NCBI RefSeq assembly: GCF_900107395.1
Contig: NZ_FNPW01000014.1
Span: 1-41,709, forward strand
Direction: 5' to 3'
Length of the DNA: 41,709 nt
Source: Pseudomonas sp. NFIX28
GTDB taxonomy: Bacteria > Pseudomonadota > Gammaproteobacteria > Pseudomonadales > Pseudomonadaceae
A program made the position numbers and the translations under genes. Below the pieces are notes generated by a model, which ran no database searches, was not told the origin of the DNA, and was given only the letters and a program-made list of their open reading frames with translations. Below are positions 33,452-41,619 of this stretch, in pieces (position 1 is the stretch's first letter; the number at the start of each line of letters is the position of its first letter).

Positions 33452-34111
33452 TCATTGCTTGTCCGGCAAGTCGCCGATCAGCATGAACAGGCGGAAGACC
33501 ACCACGCTGGTGAACAGTTGCAGGAAGCTGTGGGCGCTTTCGATCAGCAGCGACAGCATCGGGCCGGGCTCGGGATAGGCCGCCGCGCTGGCGCCCTTGA
33601 GCAGCCACAGCGGGGCCATCACGGCCAGGATGCAGACCAGGATCCGCAGGAAATGCCCGCGGGTCAGGCGCAGGCTTTCCTTGATCGCGGGCAGAGGTTG
33701 CAGGCCCTTGAGCACCAGCAGGTATTCGGCGAAGGCCAGGGTCACCATCAGCCACAGCCCGGGCAGGAAATACAGCGACAGGCCGAGCAAAATCAGCAGG
33801 GTGTTGATGGCAGTCAGCAGGGCAAAGCGCGGCCACAGGCTGACGGCTGCGGCGAGCAGGTCGCGGGCCTGCGGCGATTCGCCACGGCTGCGGGCATCGA
33901 GGAACAGGATCAGCACGCCGGTGTACAGCGGGTAGATCAGCAGGCCGACGATCACGCCGTAGCCGGGAAAGGCCTCGGGGCCCAGCGAGCGGTCGACCGC
34001 CTGTTGCAGCAGCGCCTCGAGGACCACCAGCGGCAGGCACAGCTGGACGATGCGCCCCAGGTTGCGCTGGCAGAAATACAGGGAGTCGCGCAGAACGGTT
34101 AACGGATTCAT
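33452..34111 (-). CDS. YciC-like integral membrane protein
   Basis: A 219-residue protein with about six hydrophobic segments spread over its length (for example 22-38, 53-72, 98-125, 163-175) and few charged loops. It resembles the YciC (UPF0259) family of inner-membrane proteins of unknown role. I used ATG 34111; a TTG codon one step upstream also opens the frame. It precedes the EEP gene on the same strand and is divergent from the DUF2076 gene across 179 bp. Confidence 0.75.
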   Translation of the reverse strand: MNPLTVLRDSLYFCQRNLGRIVQLCLPLVVLEALLQQAVDRSLGPEAFPGYGVIVGLLIYPLYTGVLILFLDARSRGESPQARDLLAAAVSLWPRFALLTAINTLLILLGLSLYFLPGLWLMVTLAFAEYLLVLKGLQPLPAIKESLRLTRGHFLRILVCILAVMAPLWLLKGASAAAYPEPGPMLSLLIESAHSFLQLFTSVVVFRLFMLIGDLPDKQ

Positions 34112-34290
34112 CAATGGTTATCGCAGATCGAAAAAGCGGTTGGACACTTTAACCGATGCAGCCCCGGGGCAAGCAAACGTAAACGTTCGGTAAAGGCCAT
34201 TGAAAGCCCCCGCAGCAGCCCCATTACTGCTTGCACCTTGTGCATGACGGGCAAGGCCCAGTTTTCTACCGGCAATCTAAAGAGGTCGCC

Positions 34291-35106
34291 ATGAACAGCG
34301 AAGAGCAAACCCTGATCGATGGACTGTTTTCACGGTTGCAGCAAGCCGCGAAGGATTCAGCCCCGCGCGACGCCCAGGCCGAGACGCGGATCAAGGAGCA
34401 TCTGGCCCGGCAGCCTGGCGCCGGGTATTTCATGACCCAGGCGATTCTGGTGCAAGAGGCCGCGTTCAAGAGCCTCGACGAGCAGAACCAGCAGCTCAGC
34501 CAGCAAGTCCAGCAATTGCAGGCCGAGTTGCAGCAGGCCAGATCCCAGGCCCCGGCGCCTGGCAGTAGCGGCGGGTTTTTGTCGAGCATCTTCGGCGGCG
34601 GTTCCCGCGATCCGCAGCCGGCACCGACGCAAAGCGCCCCGGCCTCGTCCGGCGGCTGGCGCGAACCGGCGCGGCCGGCTTTCAACCCGCAGCCGCAGCA
34701 GAACTACCCGCAGCAGGGCTCTGCGCAGGGTTTTCCACAGCAGGGCTTTTCACAACAAGGCCTTTCGCAACAAGGTTATGGCGCGCCATCCCAGCAGGCG
34801 CCGGCCGCGGCGGGCAGCAGCTTCCTGGGCGGCGCGCTGAAGACCGCCGCTGGCGTGGCGGGTGGCGTGATGCTGGCGCAAGGCCTCAGCAGCCTGTTCC
34901 ACGGCAACCAGCAGCCGCAGGAAGTCGTCGAGGTGATCAAGGAAGAACCGGCCCCCGCCAGCGACAATTCGGGCGGCTGGGGCAATGACGAACAGCGCAT
35001 GGTCAACAACGATGCCTGGGGCAACAACGACCAGGGCGGCTTCAGCGATGCCGACTATGGCAACGACGACAGCTCGTTGTTTTCCGACGACGATTCCTTC
35101 GTCTGA
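34291..35106 (+). CDS. DUF2076 protein with Gln-rich low-complexity region
   Basis: A 271-residue soluble protein: N-terminal DUF2076 helical domain (about 1-95, MNSEEQTLIDGLFSRL, ending in a Gln-rich coiled coil QQLSQQVQQLQAELQQA), a Gly/Ser/Pro linker with GGFLSSIFGGG, a Gln/Gly/Tyr-rich repeat of the type QQGFSQQGLSQQG (about 150-175), a Gly/Ala segment GGALKTAAGVAGGVMLAQG, and an acidic Asn/Asp-rich tail ending SLFSDDDSFV. No signal peptide is visible. Described family members are uncharacterised. AGAGG lies five bases before ATG 34291. The repeat region could promote self-assembly, but this is inference. Confidence 0.8.
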   Translation: MNSEEQTLIDGLFSRLQQAAKDSAPRDAQAETRIKEHLARQPGAGYFMTQAILVQEAAFKSLDEQNQQLSQQVQQLQAELQQARSQAPAPGSSGGFLSSIFGGGSRDPQPAPTQSAPASSGGWREPARPAFNPQPQQNYPQQGSAQGFPQQGFSQQGLSQQGYGAPSQQAPAAAGSSFLGGALKTAAGVAGGVMLAQGLSSLFHGNQQPQEVVEVIKEEPAPASDNSGGWGNDEQRMVNNDAWGNNDQGGFSDADYGNDDSSLFSDDDSFV

Positions 35107-35111
35107 CCGCC

Positions 35112-35145
35112 ATCGGTCCGGAACGCGGCAGCGGCCCGGACCGAT
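35112..35145 (+). terminator. Hairpin after the DUF2076 gene
   Basis: ATCGGTCCGG (35112-35121) pairs with CCGGACCGAT (35136-35145), 10 bp, 14-base loop. The T-tract is weak (TATTC). It begins 6 bases after the stop codon. Confidence 0.55.
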
Positions 35146-35242
35146 TATTCGCGGAACCTTCCTTCCGGCTGGCATACTGGGCGACTTTTCGGGGGTTGCA
35201 TCCCGGCCCAGTTCGCGCGCGTGAGCGCCATGAGGATAAGCG

Positions 35243-35722
35243 GTGAAAAAAATCGCTGTGTTCGCCGATGTCCAGAACCTCTATTACACCGTGCGCCAGG
35301 CCTATGGTTGTCATTTCAACTATGCCGCCCTGTGGGCCGACATCAGCCAGCGCGGGCAGATAGTCGAGGCTTACGCCTATGCGATCGACCGGGGCGACAG
35401 CAAGCAGCAGCAGTTCCAGCAGATCCTGCGCAACCTGGGCTTCACGGTAAAACTCAAACCCTATATCCAGCGCAGCGACGGTTCGGCCAAGGGCGACTGG
35501 GACGTGGGCATCACCATCGACATCATGGACGCCGCCGATCACGTCGACGAAGTGGTGCTGGCCTCCGGTGACGGCGATTTCGACCTGTTGCTCGAGCGCA
35601 TCATCGGCAAGCACGGTGTCGAGGCGGTGGCCTATGGCGTGCCGGGGCTGACCGCCAATTCGCTGATTCGCGCGGCCACGCGCTACGTGCCGATCGAAGG
35701 CGCGCTATTGCTCAAGAATTGA
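35243..35722 (+). CDS. NYN-domain (LabA-like PIN) nuclease
   Basis: A 159-residue protein that is all one NYN domain, a PIN-like fold related to LabA and bacterial RNA-processing nucleases. Acidic residues proposed to bind metal are present: Asp9 in FADVQNL, Asp85 and Asp87 in KGDWDVGITID, Asp93, and Asp110 and Asp112 in ASGDGDFD. The start is GTG 35243 with GAGG seven bases upstream; no in-frame ATG is nearby. No membrane or signal segment. It lies 32 bases before an exonuclease gene, so the two may form a small nuclease operon. Substrate is unknown; RNA is likely. Confidence 0.85.
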   Translation: MKKIAVFADVQNLYYTVRQAYGCHFNYAALWADISQRGQIVEAYAYAIDRGDSKQQQFQQILRNLGFTVKLKPYIQRSDGSAKGDWDVGITIDIMDAADHVDEVVLASGDGDFDLLLERIIGKHGVEAVAYGVPGLTANSLIRAATRYVPIEGALLLKN

Positions 35723-35754
35723 GCTGATTATTTTTTCTACGGAGCAGGACAGGT

Positions 35755-36366
35755 TTGGAACGCATCGCAGTCATCGACTTTGAAACCACCGGGATCTCCC
35801 CGAGCAGCAGTTGCCGGGCCACGGAAATCGCCGTGGTGATCCTCGAGCAGGGGCGCATCGTCGAGCGTTACCAGAGCCTGATGAATGCCGGCGTGCGGGT
35901 GCCGGCCTTTATCGAACAGCTGACCGGCATCAGCAACGCCATGCTGCGTAGCGCGCCGCCGGCCGAGCAGGTGATGAACGAGGTCAACGAGTTCGTCGGC
36001 ACCACGCCGCTGCTGGCGCACAATGCCGCGTTCGACCAGAAGTTCTGGGACTACGAGCTTGGCCGGATCAAGCGCACCCGTTTGCAGAACTTCGCCTGTT
36101 CCTTGCTGCTGGCCCGGCGCCTGATGCCGGCGGCGCCCAACCACAAGCTCGGCACCCTCACCACCTTCGCCAGCCTGCCCCATACCGGCCAGGCTCACCG
36201 GGCCATGGCCGATGCGGAAATGGCCGCCAACCTCACCGCCCACCTGGCGCTGGAACTGCGGCAGACACACGGGCTGCGCGAGCTGTCCCACGACTTGCTG
36301 TGCAAATTGCAGAAAGTGCCGGCCGCCAAGATCGGCGAACACCTCAAGCGTCATCGCGGCGTCTGA
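35755..36366 (+). CDS. DEDDh 3'-5' exonuclease (DnaQ-like)
   Basis: A 203-residue nuclease of the DnaQ/epsilon type. The DEDDh residues are seen: Asp8 and Glu10 in DFETTG, Asp94 in HNAAFDQ, and His148 with Asp153 in HRAMADAE. Length corresponds to a stand-alone proofreading-type exonuclease rather than DnaQ of Pol III itself. The start TTG 35755 is preceded by GGAG and AGG at about ten bases. It follows the NYN gene by 32 bases. Whether it acts on RNA or DNA cannot be told. Confidence 0.88.
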   Translation: MERIAVIDFETTGISPSSSCRATEIAVVILEQGRIVERYQSLMNAGVRVPAFIEQLTGISNAMLRSAPPAEQVMNEVNEFVGTTPLLAHNAAFDQKFWDYELGRIKRTRLQNFACSLLLARRLMPAAPNHKLGTLTTFASLPHTGQAHRAMADAEMAANLTAHLALELRQTHGLRELSHDLLCKLQKVPAAKIGEHLKRHRGV

Positions 36367-36377
36367 CTCCTCAATCT

Positions 36378-36499
36378 CTGTAGCCGCTGCCGAGCCCTGG
36401 CGAGGCTGCGATAGGGCTCGAAGAGCCTTCCAGGGCCCTCAAGAGCGCGTCTTCTTCGGAGCCGATCGCAGCCTCGCCAGGGCTCGGCAGCGGCTACAG
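36378..36499. repeat. REP doublet with 34-base perfect arms
   Basis: The 34-base arm begins CTGTAGCCGCTGCCGAGCCC and runs to GGCTGCGA; its exact reverse complement ends at 36499. Arms are longer than and different from the GCCGCAGGC-type in the tandem block. It separates the convergent exonuclease and Lrp genes. Confidence 0.9.
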
Positions 36500-36513
36500 A
36501 ACGGTGGTGGGGT

Positions 36514-36966
36514 TTATTTGCCGTTGCTCTCCAGATGCCCCAGCGGCACGCGCTGTTCGATGGCGCTGGAGAGCACGATCGAGGTCTTGCTGAAACCGAA
36601 TTGGGCGACGCGGTTAATCAGCTCTTCCAGCTCCGGCATCGAGCCGACGGCGGCGCGCATGATTACGCACGGATCGCCCGTGACCCGATGGCATTCGGTG
36701 AGTTGCGGGATCCGGCTCAATTCGTCGTAGGCTTTCTGATTGCCGTGCTGGGCCATGCGCAGTTCGATCACGCATTGGATCGGCAGGCCGAGCTTGGCCA
36801 GGTCGACCTTGGCCTGGTAGCCGGTGATCACCCCGCTGGCTTCGAGCTTGGCCACCCGTTCGGCCACGGCCGGGGCAGAGAGGTTCACCTTGCGCGCCAG
36901 TTCGGCGTAGCTCGCCCGGCCATTTTCCAGCAGGGCCGCGAGCAGCATGCGGTCATATTTATCCAT
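36514..36966 (-). CDS. Lrp/AsnC family transcriptional regulator, probable regulator of the adjacent EamA gene
   Basis: A 150-residue regulator: helix-turn-helix (about 4-55, SYAELARKVNLSAPAVAERVAKL) and RAM domain (about 65-140). The start is ATG 36966; an in-frame extension upstream reaches into the promoter region. It is divergent from an EamA-type exporter across 161 bp, a common arrangement in which the regulator controls the transporter. Ligand unknown. Confidence 0.9.
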   Translation of the reverse strand: MDKYDRMLLAALLENGRASYAELARKVNLSAPAVAERVAKLEASGVITGYQAKVDLAKLGLPIQCVIELRMAQHGNQKAYDELSRIPQLTECHRVTGDPCVIMRAAVGSMPELEELINRVAQFGFSKTSIVLSSAIEQRVPLGHLESNGK

Positions 36967-37127
36967 GATAAGGCTTCCAAACGCGGCGACTTTCGAAAGC
37001 ATGGTTTATAGCCAGAATCTCCATGTTTTGAAAAGTGTACTGGCCCTTTAAACAGGTTTTGTAACTTAAGTTCCGTCGGTCGGCTTTCTAGAATAACGCT
37101 CTCCCTTGCCCTGTCTTCGAGCTGCCC

Positions 37128-38042
37128 ATGCCTGGCCTACGCCGTTTTCCCTTGCCTTTGATTGCCGCCTTTTTTGCGTTGTACGTGATCTGGGGGTCGA
37201 CTTACCTGGTGATTCGCATCGGTGTCGAATACTGGCCGCCGCTGATGCTCGGCGGCATCCGTTTCGTTATCGCGGGCAGCCTGATGTACGGCTTCCTGCG
37301 CTGGCGCGGGGTGCCGGCACCGACCTGGGCGCAATGGCGGGCGGCGGGGATGATCGGCATCCTGCTGTTGAGCTTCGGCAACGGCGCGGTCAGCGTCGCC
37401 GAACACATGGGCGTGGCCTCCGGCGTGGCGGCGCTGGCGGTGGCCACGGTGCCACTGTTCACCCTGCTGTGCGGCTACTTCTGGGGCGCGCGCAACACCC
37501 GCCTGGAATGGGCCGGGATCGTCCTCGGGCTGGTCGGTATCGCCATGCTCAACCTCGGCTCCAACTTGCAATCGAGCCCCACGGGCGCGGCCTTGCTGGT
37601 ATTCGCGGCGGCGGCCTGGGCCTTCGGTTCGGTGTGGAGCAAGCACCTGCCGTTGCCGCAAGGGGCAATGGCCAGTGCCGCCGAGATGCTGGTCGGGGGC
37701 GTGGTGCTGCTGATCGGCAGCTGGTTGAGCGGCGAGCAACTGGCGGCGGTCCCGCCGATCGAAGGCTGGGCGGCCCTGGCGTACCTGATCGGCTTCGGTT
37801 CGATCATCGCCTTCAACTCCTACATGTACCTGCTCAAGCACGTGCGCCCGGCGGCGGCCACCAGCTATGCCTACGTCAACCCGGCGGTGGCGGTGCTGCT
37901 GGGGATCGTTTTCGTCGGCGAGACCATTGGCCTGGAGGAGGCGCTGGCGATGGTGGTGATCATCAGTGCCGTGGTCTTGATCGGCCTGCCGCAGTGGCGC
38001 AAGCCCAAGGTCGCGGCGATTCAGGAAGAAGCCACTGCCTGA
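37128..38042 (+). CDS. EamA/DMT family transporter (YedA-like)
   Basis: A 304-residue inner-membrane transporter with about ten hydrophobic helices in two EamA repeats (about 10-140 and 150-287). It starts MPGLRRFPLPLIAAFFALYV, and the segment WGSTYLVIRIGVEYWPP is the family's first-helix motif. It most resembles YedA; RhtA-like efflux of amino acids or other metabolites is a reasonable guess given its Lrp-type neighbour. Followed by a strong terminator. Confidence 0.88.
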   Translation: MPGLRRFPLPLIAAFFALYVIWGSTYLVIRIGVEYWPPLMLGGIRFVIAGSLMYGFLRWRGVPAPTWAQWRAAGMIGILLLSFGNGAVSVAEHMGVASGVAALAVATVPLFTLLCGYFWGARNTRLEWAGIVLGLVGIAMLNLGSNLQSSPTGAALLVFAAAAWAFGSVWSKHLPLPQGAMASAAEMLVGGVVLLIGSWLSGEQLAAVPPIEGWAALAYLIGFGSIIAFNSYMYLLKHVRPAAATSYAYVNPAVAVLLGIVFVGETIGLEEALAMVVIISAVVLIGLPQWRKPKVAAIQEEATA

Positions 38043-38064
38043 CGCGGCCGGTTGGCGCGCGAGC

Positions 38065-38094
38065 AAAAACGCCGGGCATTGCCCGGCGTTTTTT
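38065..38094 (+). terminator. Terminator after the EamA transporter
   Basis: AACGCCGGGC (38068-38077) pairs with GCCCGGCGTT (38081-38090), 10 bp, extended by A and T runs on the two sides, and six T from 38089. It serves the exporter and, read on the other strand, the minus-strand gene that ends at 38112. Confidence 0.88.
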
Positions 38095-38111
38095 ATTCCA
38101 GCCGGTGCTGC

Positions 38112-38570
38112 TCAGGCCGGGGCGAACAGCATCACCAGCGGTGTCAGCGCCAGGACGAAGGCCAGCATGAACAGCAGGCTGATCCCCGCGACGCGCCACA
38201 GCGAGAAGAACGGTCCCTTGCTGAGTTTGTGTTCGATGACGACCGGGCCGAAGAGCTGGCGCGCATAGGCGTTCATTCCGAAAATCGGTGGCAGTACGAA
38301 GGCCACGGCTGGAACGCTTTCGGGCAACACCACGCCCAGCACCATCATCACCACCAGCAGGCCAATACCGATGTACCAGGCCTTCTTCACTTCGCTTTCA
38401 CGGCCGAGCGCCTTGAGGTTGGCGGCGATCATGTAGGAGCCCGCGACGGAAGTGCCGAGGAAGGTGGCCAGGCCGACAGCGTTAATGCTGTACAGGCGCA
38501 ATGACGCCGTTGAGGCAGCCGGGGTCAGCAACTCGGCGGCAGGTGTCTGGAAAGGGTTGGGAGTATCCAT
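38112..38570 (-). CDS. Small conserved membrane protein
   Basis: A 152-residue protein with hydrophobic segments at about 30-50, 64-83, 86-99 and 126-149, and a Pro/Thr/Ala-rich N-terminus MDTPNPFQTPAAELL. I do not recognise a named domain. The start ATG 38570 is followed by a normal coding sequence. It is divergent from rhlE, separated by 213 bp that hold the promoters. Function unknown. Confidence 0.7.
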   Translation of the reverse strand: MDTPNPFQTPAAELLTPAASTASLRLYSINAVGLATFLGTSVAGSYMIAANLKALGRESEVKKAWYIGIGLLVVMMVLGVVLPESVPAVAFVLPPIFGMNAYARQLFGPVVIEHKLSKGPFFSLWRVAGISLLFMLAFVLALTPLVMLFAPA

Positions 38571-38783
38571 ACAGGTCAGGCTCCTGGGTTTTCAGTGGGG
38601 CGATAGGGACAAGGGACTGAATTCTCCTCCCGTCTCTCAAGGTGCGTCCACCTGCATTCTTCGCGTTCGCCAGCGGGCGAGCCGTAGCGGGGCAGCTCGT
38701 CAGCCCGAAAGAAACCCGCCTGAATTAGGGTAAACTGCCGCCCATTGCACACCTGCGCTGACATTTTCCCTACGGTATCCCCC

Positions 38784-40118
38784 ATGACATTCGCCACTCT
38801 TGGCCTGATCGACCCCTTGCTGCGCGCCCTCGAAACGCTTGGCTACCAGACCCCGACACCGGTGCAGGCGCAAGCCATTCCGGCGGTGCTGGGCGGTCGC
38901 GACCTGATGGCCGCGGCCCAGACCGGCACCGGCAAGACTGCCGGCTTCGCCTTGCCGCTGTTGCAGTTGCTGGCCATGGAAGGGCCGAAAGTCACCGCCA
39001 ACTCGGTGCGCGCGCTGATTCTGGTGCCGACCCGCGAACTGGCCGAACAGGTGCACGAAGCGGTGCGCCAATACGCCGAGAACCTGCCGCTGCGCACCTA
39101 CGCGGTGTACGGCGGCGTCAGCATCAATCCGCAAATGATGAAGCTGCGCGGCGGCGTTGATCTGCTGGTGGCCACGCCGGGCCGCCTGCTGGATCTGTTC
39201 CGCCAGAACGCGCTGAAGTTCAACCAATTGCAGACCCTGGTGCTGGACGAAGCCGACCGCATGCTCGACCTGGGCTTTTCCGAAGAGCTGGCGAACATTT
39301 ATCGCGCCCTGCCGAAAAAGCGCCAGACCCTGCTGTTCTCCGCGACCTTCTCCGATGACATCCGCCTGCTGGCCGGGCAGATGCTCAACGATCCGCTGAG
39401 CATCGAAGTCAGCCCGCGCAACGTCGCCGCCAACACCGTCAAGCAATGGGTGGTGACGGTGGACAAGAAGCGCAAGCCGGAGCTGTTCAGCCATCTGCTG
39501 CGCAAGAACCGCTGGAAGCAGGTGCTGGTGTTCGCCAAGACCCGCAACGGCGTGGACGCGCTGGTGGAGCGGCTGCAAGGCCAGGGCGTGAATGCCGACG
39601 GCATCCATGGCGACAAGCCCCAGGCGACCCGCCAGCGCGCGCTGGACCGCTTCAAGGCCAGCGAGATCCAGATCCTGGTGGCCACCGATGTCGCGGCCCG
39701 TGGCCTGGATATCGAGGACTTGCCGCTGGTGGTCAACTTCGACCTGCCGATCGTCGCCGAGGATTACATCCACCGCATCGGCCGCACGGGCCGCGCCGGT
39801 TCTACCGGTGAGGCGATCTCGCTGGTGTGCGCCGATGAAGTGAACCTGCTGTCGGCCATCGAGATGCTGACCCGCCAGACCCTCAAGCGCCATGACGAGC
39901 CGGACTTCATCCCCGAGCACCGGGTGCCGGAAACCGACGCCAGCGGCCAGGTGATCAAAAAGCCGAAAAAGCCGAAGAAGCCAAAAACCTCCGGCGGTGG
40001 CGGCAAGCGCAACCTGGGCAAGTGGGTGGACAGCGGCGAAGTGGCCGAAGCCCCGGCGGTCAAGCCGGTGCGCAAGGTCCCGGTCTTCAACACCGGGCCG
40101 CGCAAGCGCAAGCCGTAA
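38784..40118 (+). CDS. rhlE: DEAD-box RNA helicase, RhlE type
   Basis: A 444-residue DEAD-box helicase. Motif I AQTGTGKT is at 45-52, the DEAD box at 155-158 in VLDEADRML, SAT at about 187-189 in LFSATF, and HRIGRTGRAG near residue 330. The Q motif (about GYQTPTPVQAQ, 20-30) is in place. After the helicase core comes a basic tail of about 60 residues (KKPKKPKKPKTSGGGGKR) ending in RKRKP, usual for RhlE. RhlE helicases assist RNA turnover and cold growth. The start is ATG 38784. It lies convergent to a flavoprotein gene with a nested terminator between them. Confidence 0.94.
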   Translation: MTFATLGLIDPLLRALETLGYQTPTPVQAQAIPAVLGGRDLMAAAQTGTGKTAGFALPLLQLLAMEGPKVTANSVRALILVPTRELAEQVHEAVRQYAENLPLRTYAVYGGVSINPQMMKLRGGVDLLVATPGRLLDLFRQNALKFNQLQTLVLDEADRMLDLGFSEELANIYRALPKKRQTLLFSATFSDDIRLLAGQMLNDPLSIEVSPRNVAANTVKQWVVTVDKKRKPELFSHLLRKNRWKQVLVFAKTRNGVDALVERLQGQGVNADGIHGDKPQATRQRALDRFKASEIQILVATDVAARGLDIEDLPLVVNFDLPIVAEDYIHRIGRTGRAGSTGEAISLVCADEVNLLSAIEMLTRQTLKRHDEPDFIPEHRVPETDASGQVIKKPKKPKKPKTSGGGGKRNLGKWVDSGEVAEAPAVKPVRKVPVFNTGPRKRKP

Positions 40119-40137
40119 GCCAGAGGCCAACACCGCC

Positions 40138-40283
40138 CCTGTAGCCGCTGGCGCAGCCTGCGATCGAGGACGCAGTCCTCGTAAAACCAAACGACCCGGT
40201 TCTCCTGGAGAAGCCGGGTCGTTTGCTTTGGCGGCCGCTGCGCGGCCGTTCGCAGCCTCGCTTCGCTCGGCAGCGGCTACAGG
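40138..40283. repeat. REP arms flanking an inner hairpin
   Basis: CCTGTAGCCGCTG (40138-40150) and CAGCGGCTACAGG (40271-40283) are inverted; the inner parts diverge (GCGCAGCCTGCGA on the left versus CGCAGCCTCGCTTCGCTCGG on the right). Between them is a separate strong hairpin, recorded as a terminator. Confidence 0.8.
40188..40225. terminator. Strong hairpin inside the REP element, rhlE terminator
   Basis: CAAACGACCCGG (40188-40199) pairs with CCGGGTCGTTTG (40214-40225), continued by TTCTC/GAGAA after one bulged G, giving 17 bp with a 3-base loop. T-rich tails lie on both sides (TTTGCTTT on plus, GTTTGGTTTTAC on minus), fitting a bidirectional terminator for rhlE and the convergent flavoprotein gene. 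Confidence 0.75.
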
Positions 40284-40296
40284 GCGTAGGCCGGGT

Positions 40297-41538
40297 TCAG
40301 GCCTTTTCCCGCAACCACTCGAGCATCCCCAACCCCGCCGCCCGTCCGCTGGCGAAACACGCGGTGAGCAGGTAGCCGCCAGTGGGCGCCTCCCAGTCGA
40401 GCATCTCTCCGGCGCAGAACACACCGGGCAATTGCTTGAGCATCAAGCGCTGGTCCATGGCCTCGAACATCACGCCGCCGGCGCTGCTGATGGCTTCGTC
40501 CAGGGGGCGGGTCTTCACCAGGGTCAACGGCAGGGCCTTGATTGCCTTGGCCAGCTGCGCCGGGTCGGCGAAACAATCGGCAGGGGCCAGTTCGCGCAAG
40601 AGCGCGGCCTTCACTCCGTCGATGCCCAAGTGGCTCTGCAGGTGCTTGGCCATGGAGCGCGAGCCCCGTGGCTTGCTCAGCGCGACCTGGATCCGGTCAT
40701 GGGGCTTGCCCGGCAACAGGTCGATATGCACCGTGGCCGCGCCGTGCTTGTTGATCGCCTCGCGAATCGGCGCCGACAGCGCGTAGATCAGGCTGCCCTC
40801 GATCCCGGTGGTGGTGATCACGCACTCGCCGAGGCGGGGGATGTCATCGTTCAGGCCGATGGCGACGTTTTTCAGCGGTGCGCCGGCGAACTTGCCGCGC
40901 AGCAGGTTACTCCAGTCCTGCACTTCGAACCCGCAGTTGCTCGGTTGCAGGGGCGCCAGTTGCACGCCGCGCTGCTCCAGCGGCAGCATCCAGGCGCCAT
41001 CCGAACCCAGGCGCGACCAGCTGCCGCCGCCCAGGGCGAACAACAGGGCATCGGCCTGGACCGCCTTTTCGCCGTCCGGACTGGCGATGCGCAGGCTGCC
41101 ATCGGCGTTCCAGCCGAGCCAGCGATGACGGGTGTGGATAACCACGCCGGCATCGCGCAGGCGCTTGAGCCAGGCGCGCAGCAGTGGCGCGGCTTTCATA
41201 TCGGTTGGGAATACCCGGCCCGAACTGCCGACGAATGTGTCGATGCCCAGGCCATGAATCCATTGGCACAGGGCCTCGCTGCCGAACTCGCGCAACAGCG
41301 GGGCGATCTGCGGCGCCCGTTCGGCATAACGCGAAAGAAAGACCGGGTAGGCCTCGGAATGCGTGATGTTCATGCCGCCGACCCCGGCCAGCAGGAATTT
41401 GCGGCCCACCGACGGCATGCCGTCGTAGAGATCGACCTGGATGCCCGCCAGGCTCAGCACCTCGGCCGCCATCAAGCCAGCGGGGCCGCCACCGATAATG
41501 GCGACGTGATGGGGCAGGGCGGTGCGGGATAAGGTCAT
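40297..41538 (-). CDS. HI0933/YhiN family flavoprotein
   Basis: A 413-residue FAD-dependent oxidoreductase of the HI0933/YhiN family (the Pseudomonas branch known as TIGR03862). The dinucleotide fold motif IIGGGPAGLMAAEVL is near residues 14-28, GRKFLLAGVGGMN follows in the substrate-facing loop, and the C-terminus carries VFCAGEMLDWEAPTGGYLLTACFASGRAAG, split by convention into the second FAD motif. I chose ATG 41538; an upstream extension is intergenic. Reaction unknown. It ends 14 bases before a REP element. Confidence 0.85.
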   Translation of the reverse strand: MTLSRTALPHHVAIIGGGPAGLMAAEVLSLAGIQVDLYDGMPSVGRKFLLAGVGGMNITHSEAYPVFLSRYAERAPQIAPLLREFGSEALCQWIHGLGIDTFVGSSGRVFPTDMKAAPLLRAWLKRLRDAGVVIHTRHRWLGWNADGSLRIASPDGEKAVQADALLFALGGGSWSRLGSDGAWMLPLEQRGVQLAPLQPSNCGFEVQDWSNLLRGKFAGAPLKNVAIGLNDDIPRLGECVITTTGIEGSLIYALSAPIREAINKHGAATVHIDLLPGKPHDRIQVALSKPRGSRSMAKHLQSHLGIDGVKAALLRELAPADCFADPAQLAKAIKALPLTLVKTRPLDEAISSAGGVMFEAMDQRLMLKQLPGVFCAGEMLDWEAPTGGYLLTACFASGRAAGLGMLEWLREKA

Positions 41539-41619
41539 GGCGAGCGACGGCGTGGCGGAATTAGCCGGGCATTCTACCCCAGGCAGGCCCATCGCCAATG
41601 CTCCTGACGACACAGCTTT

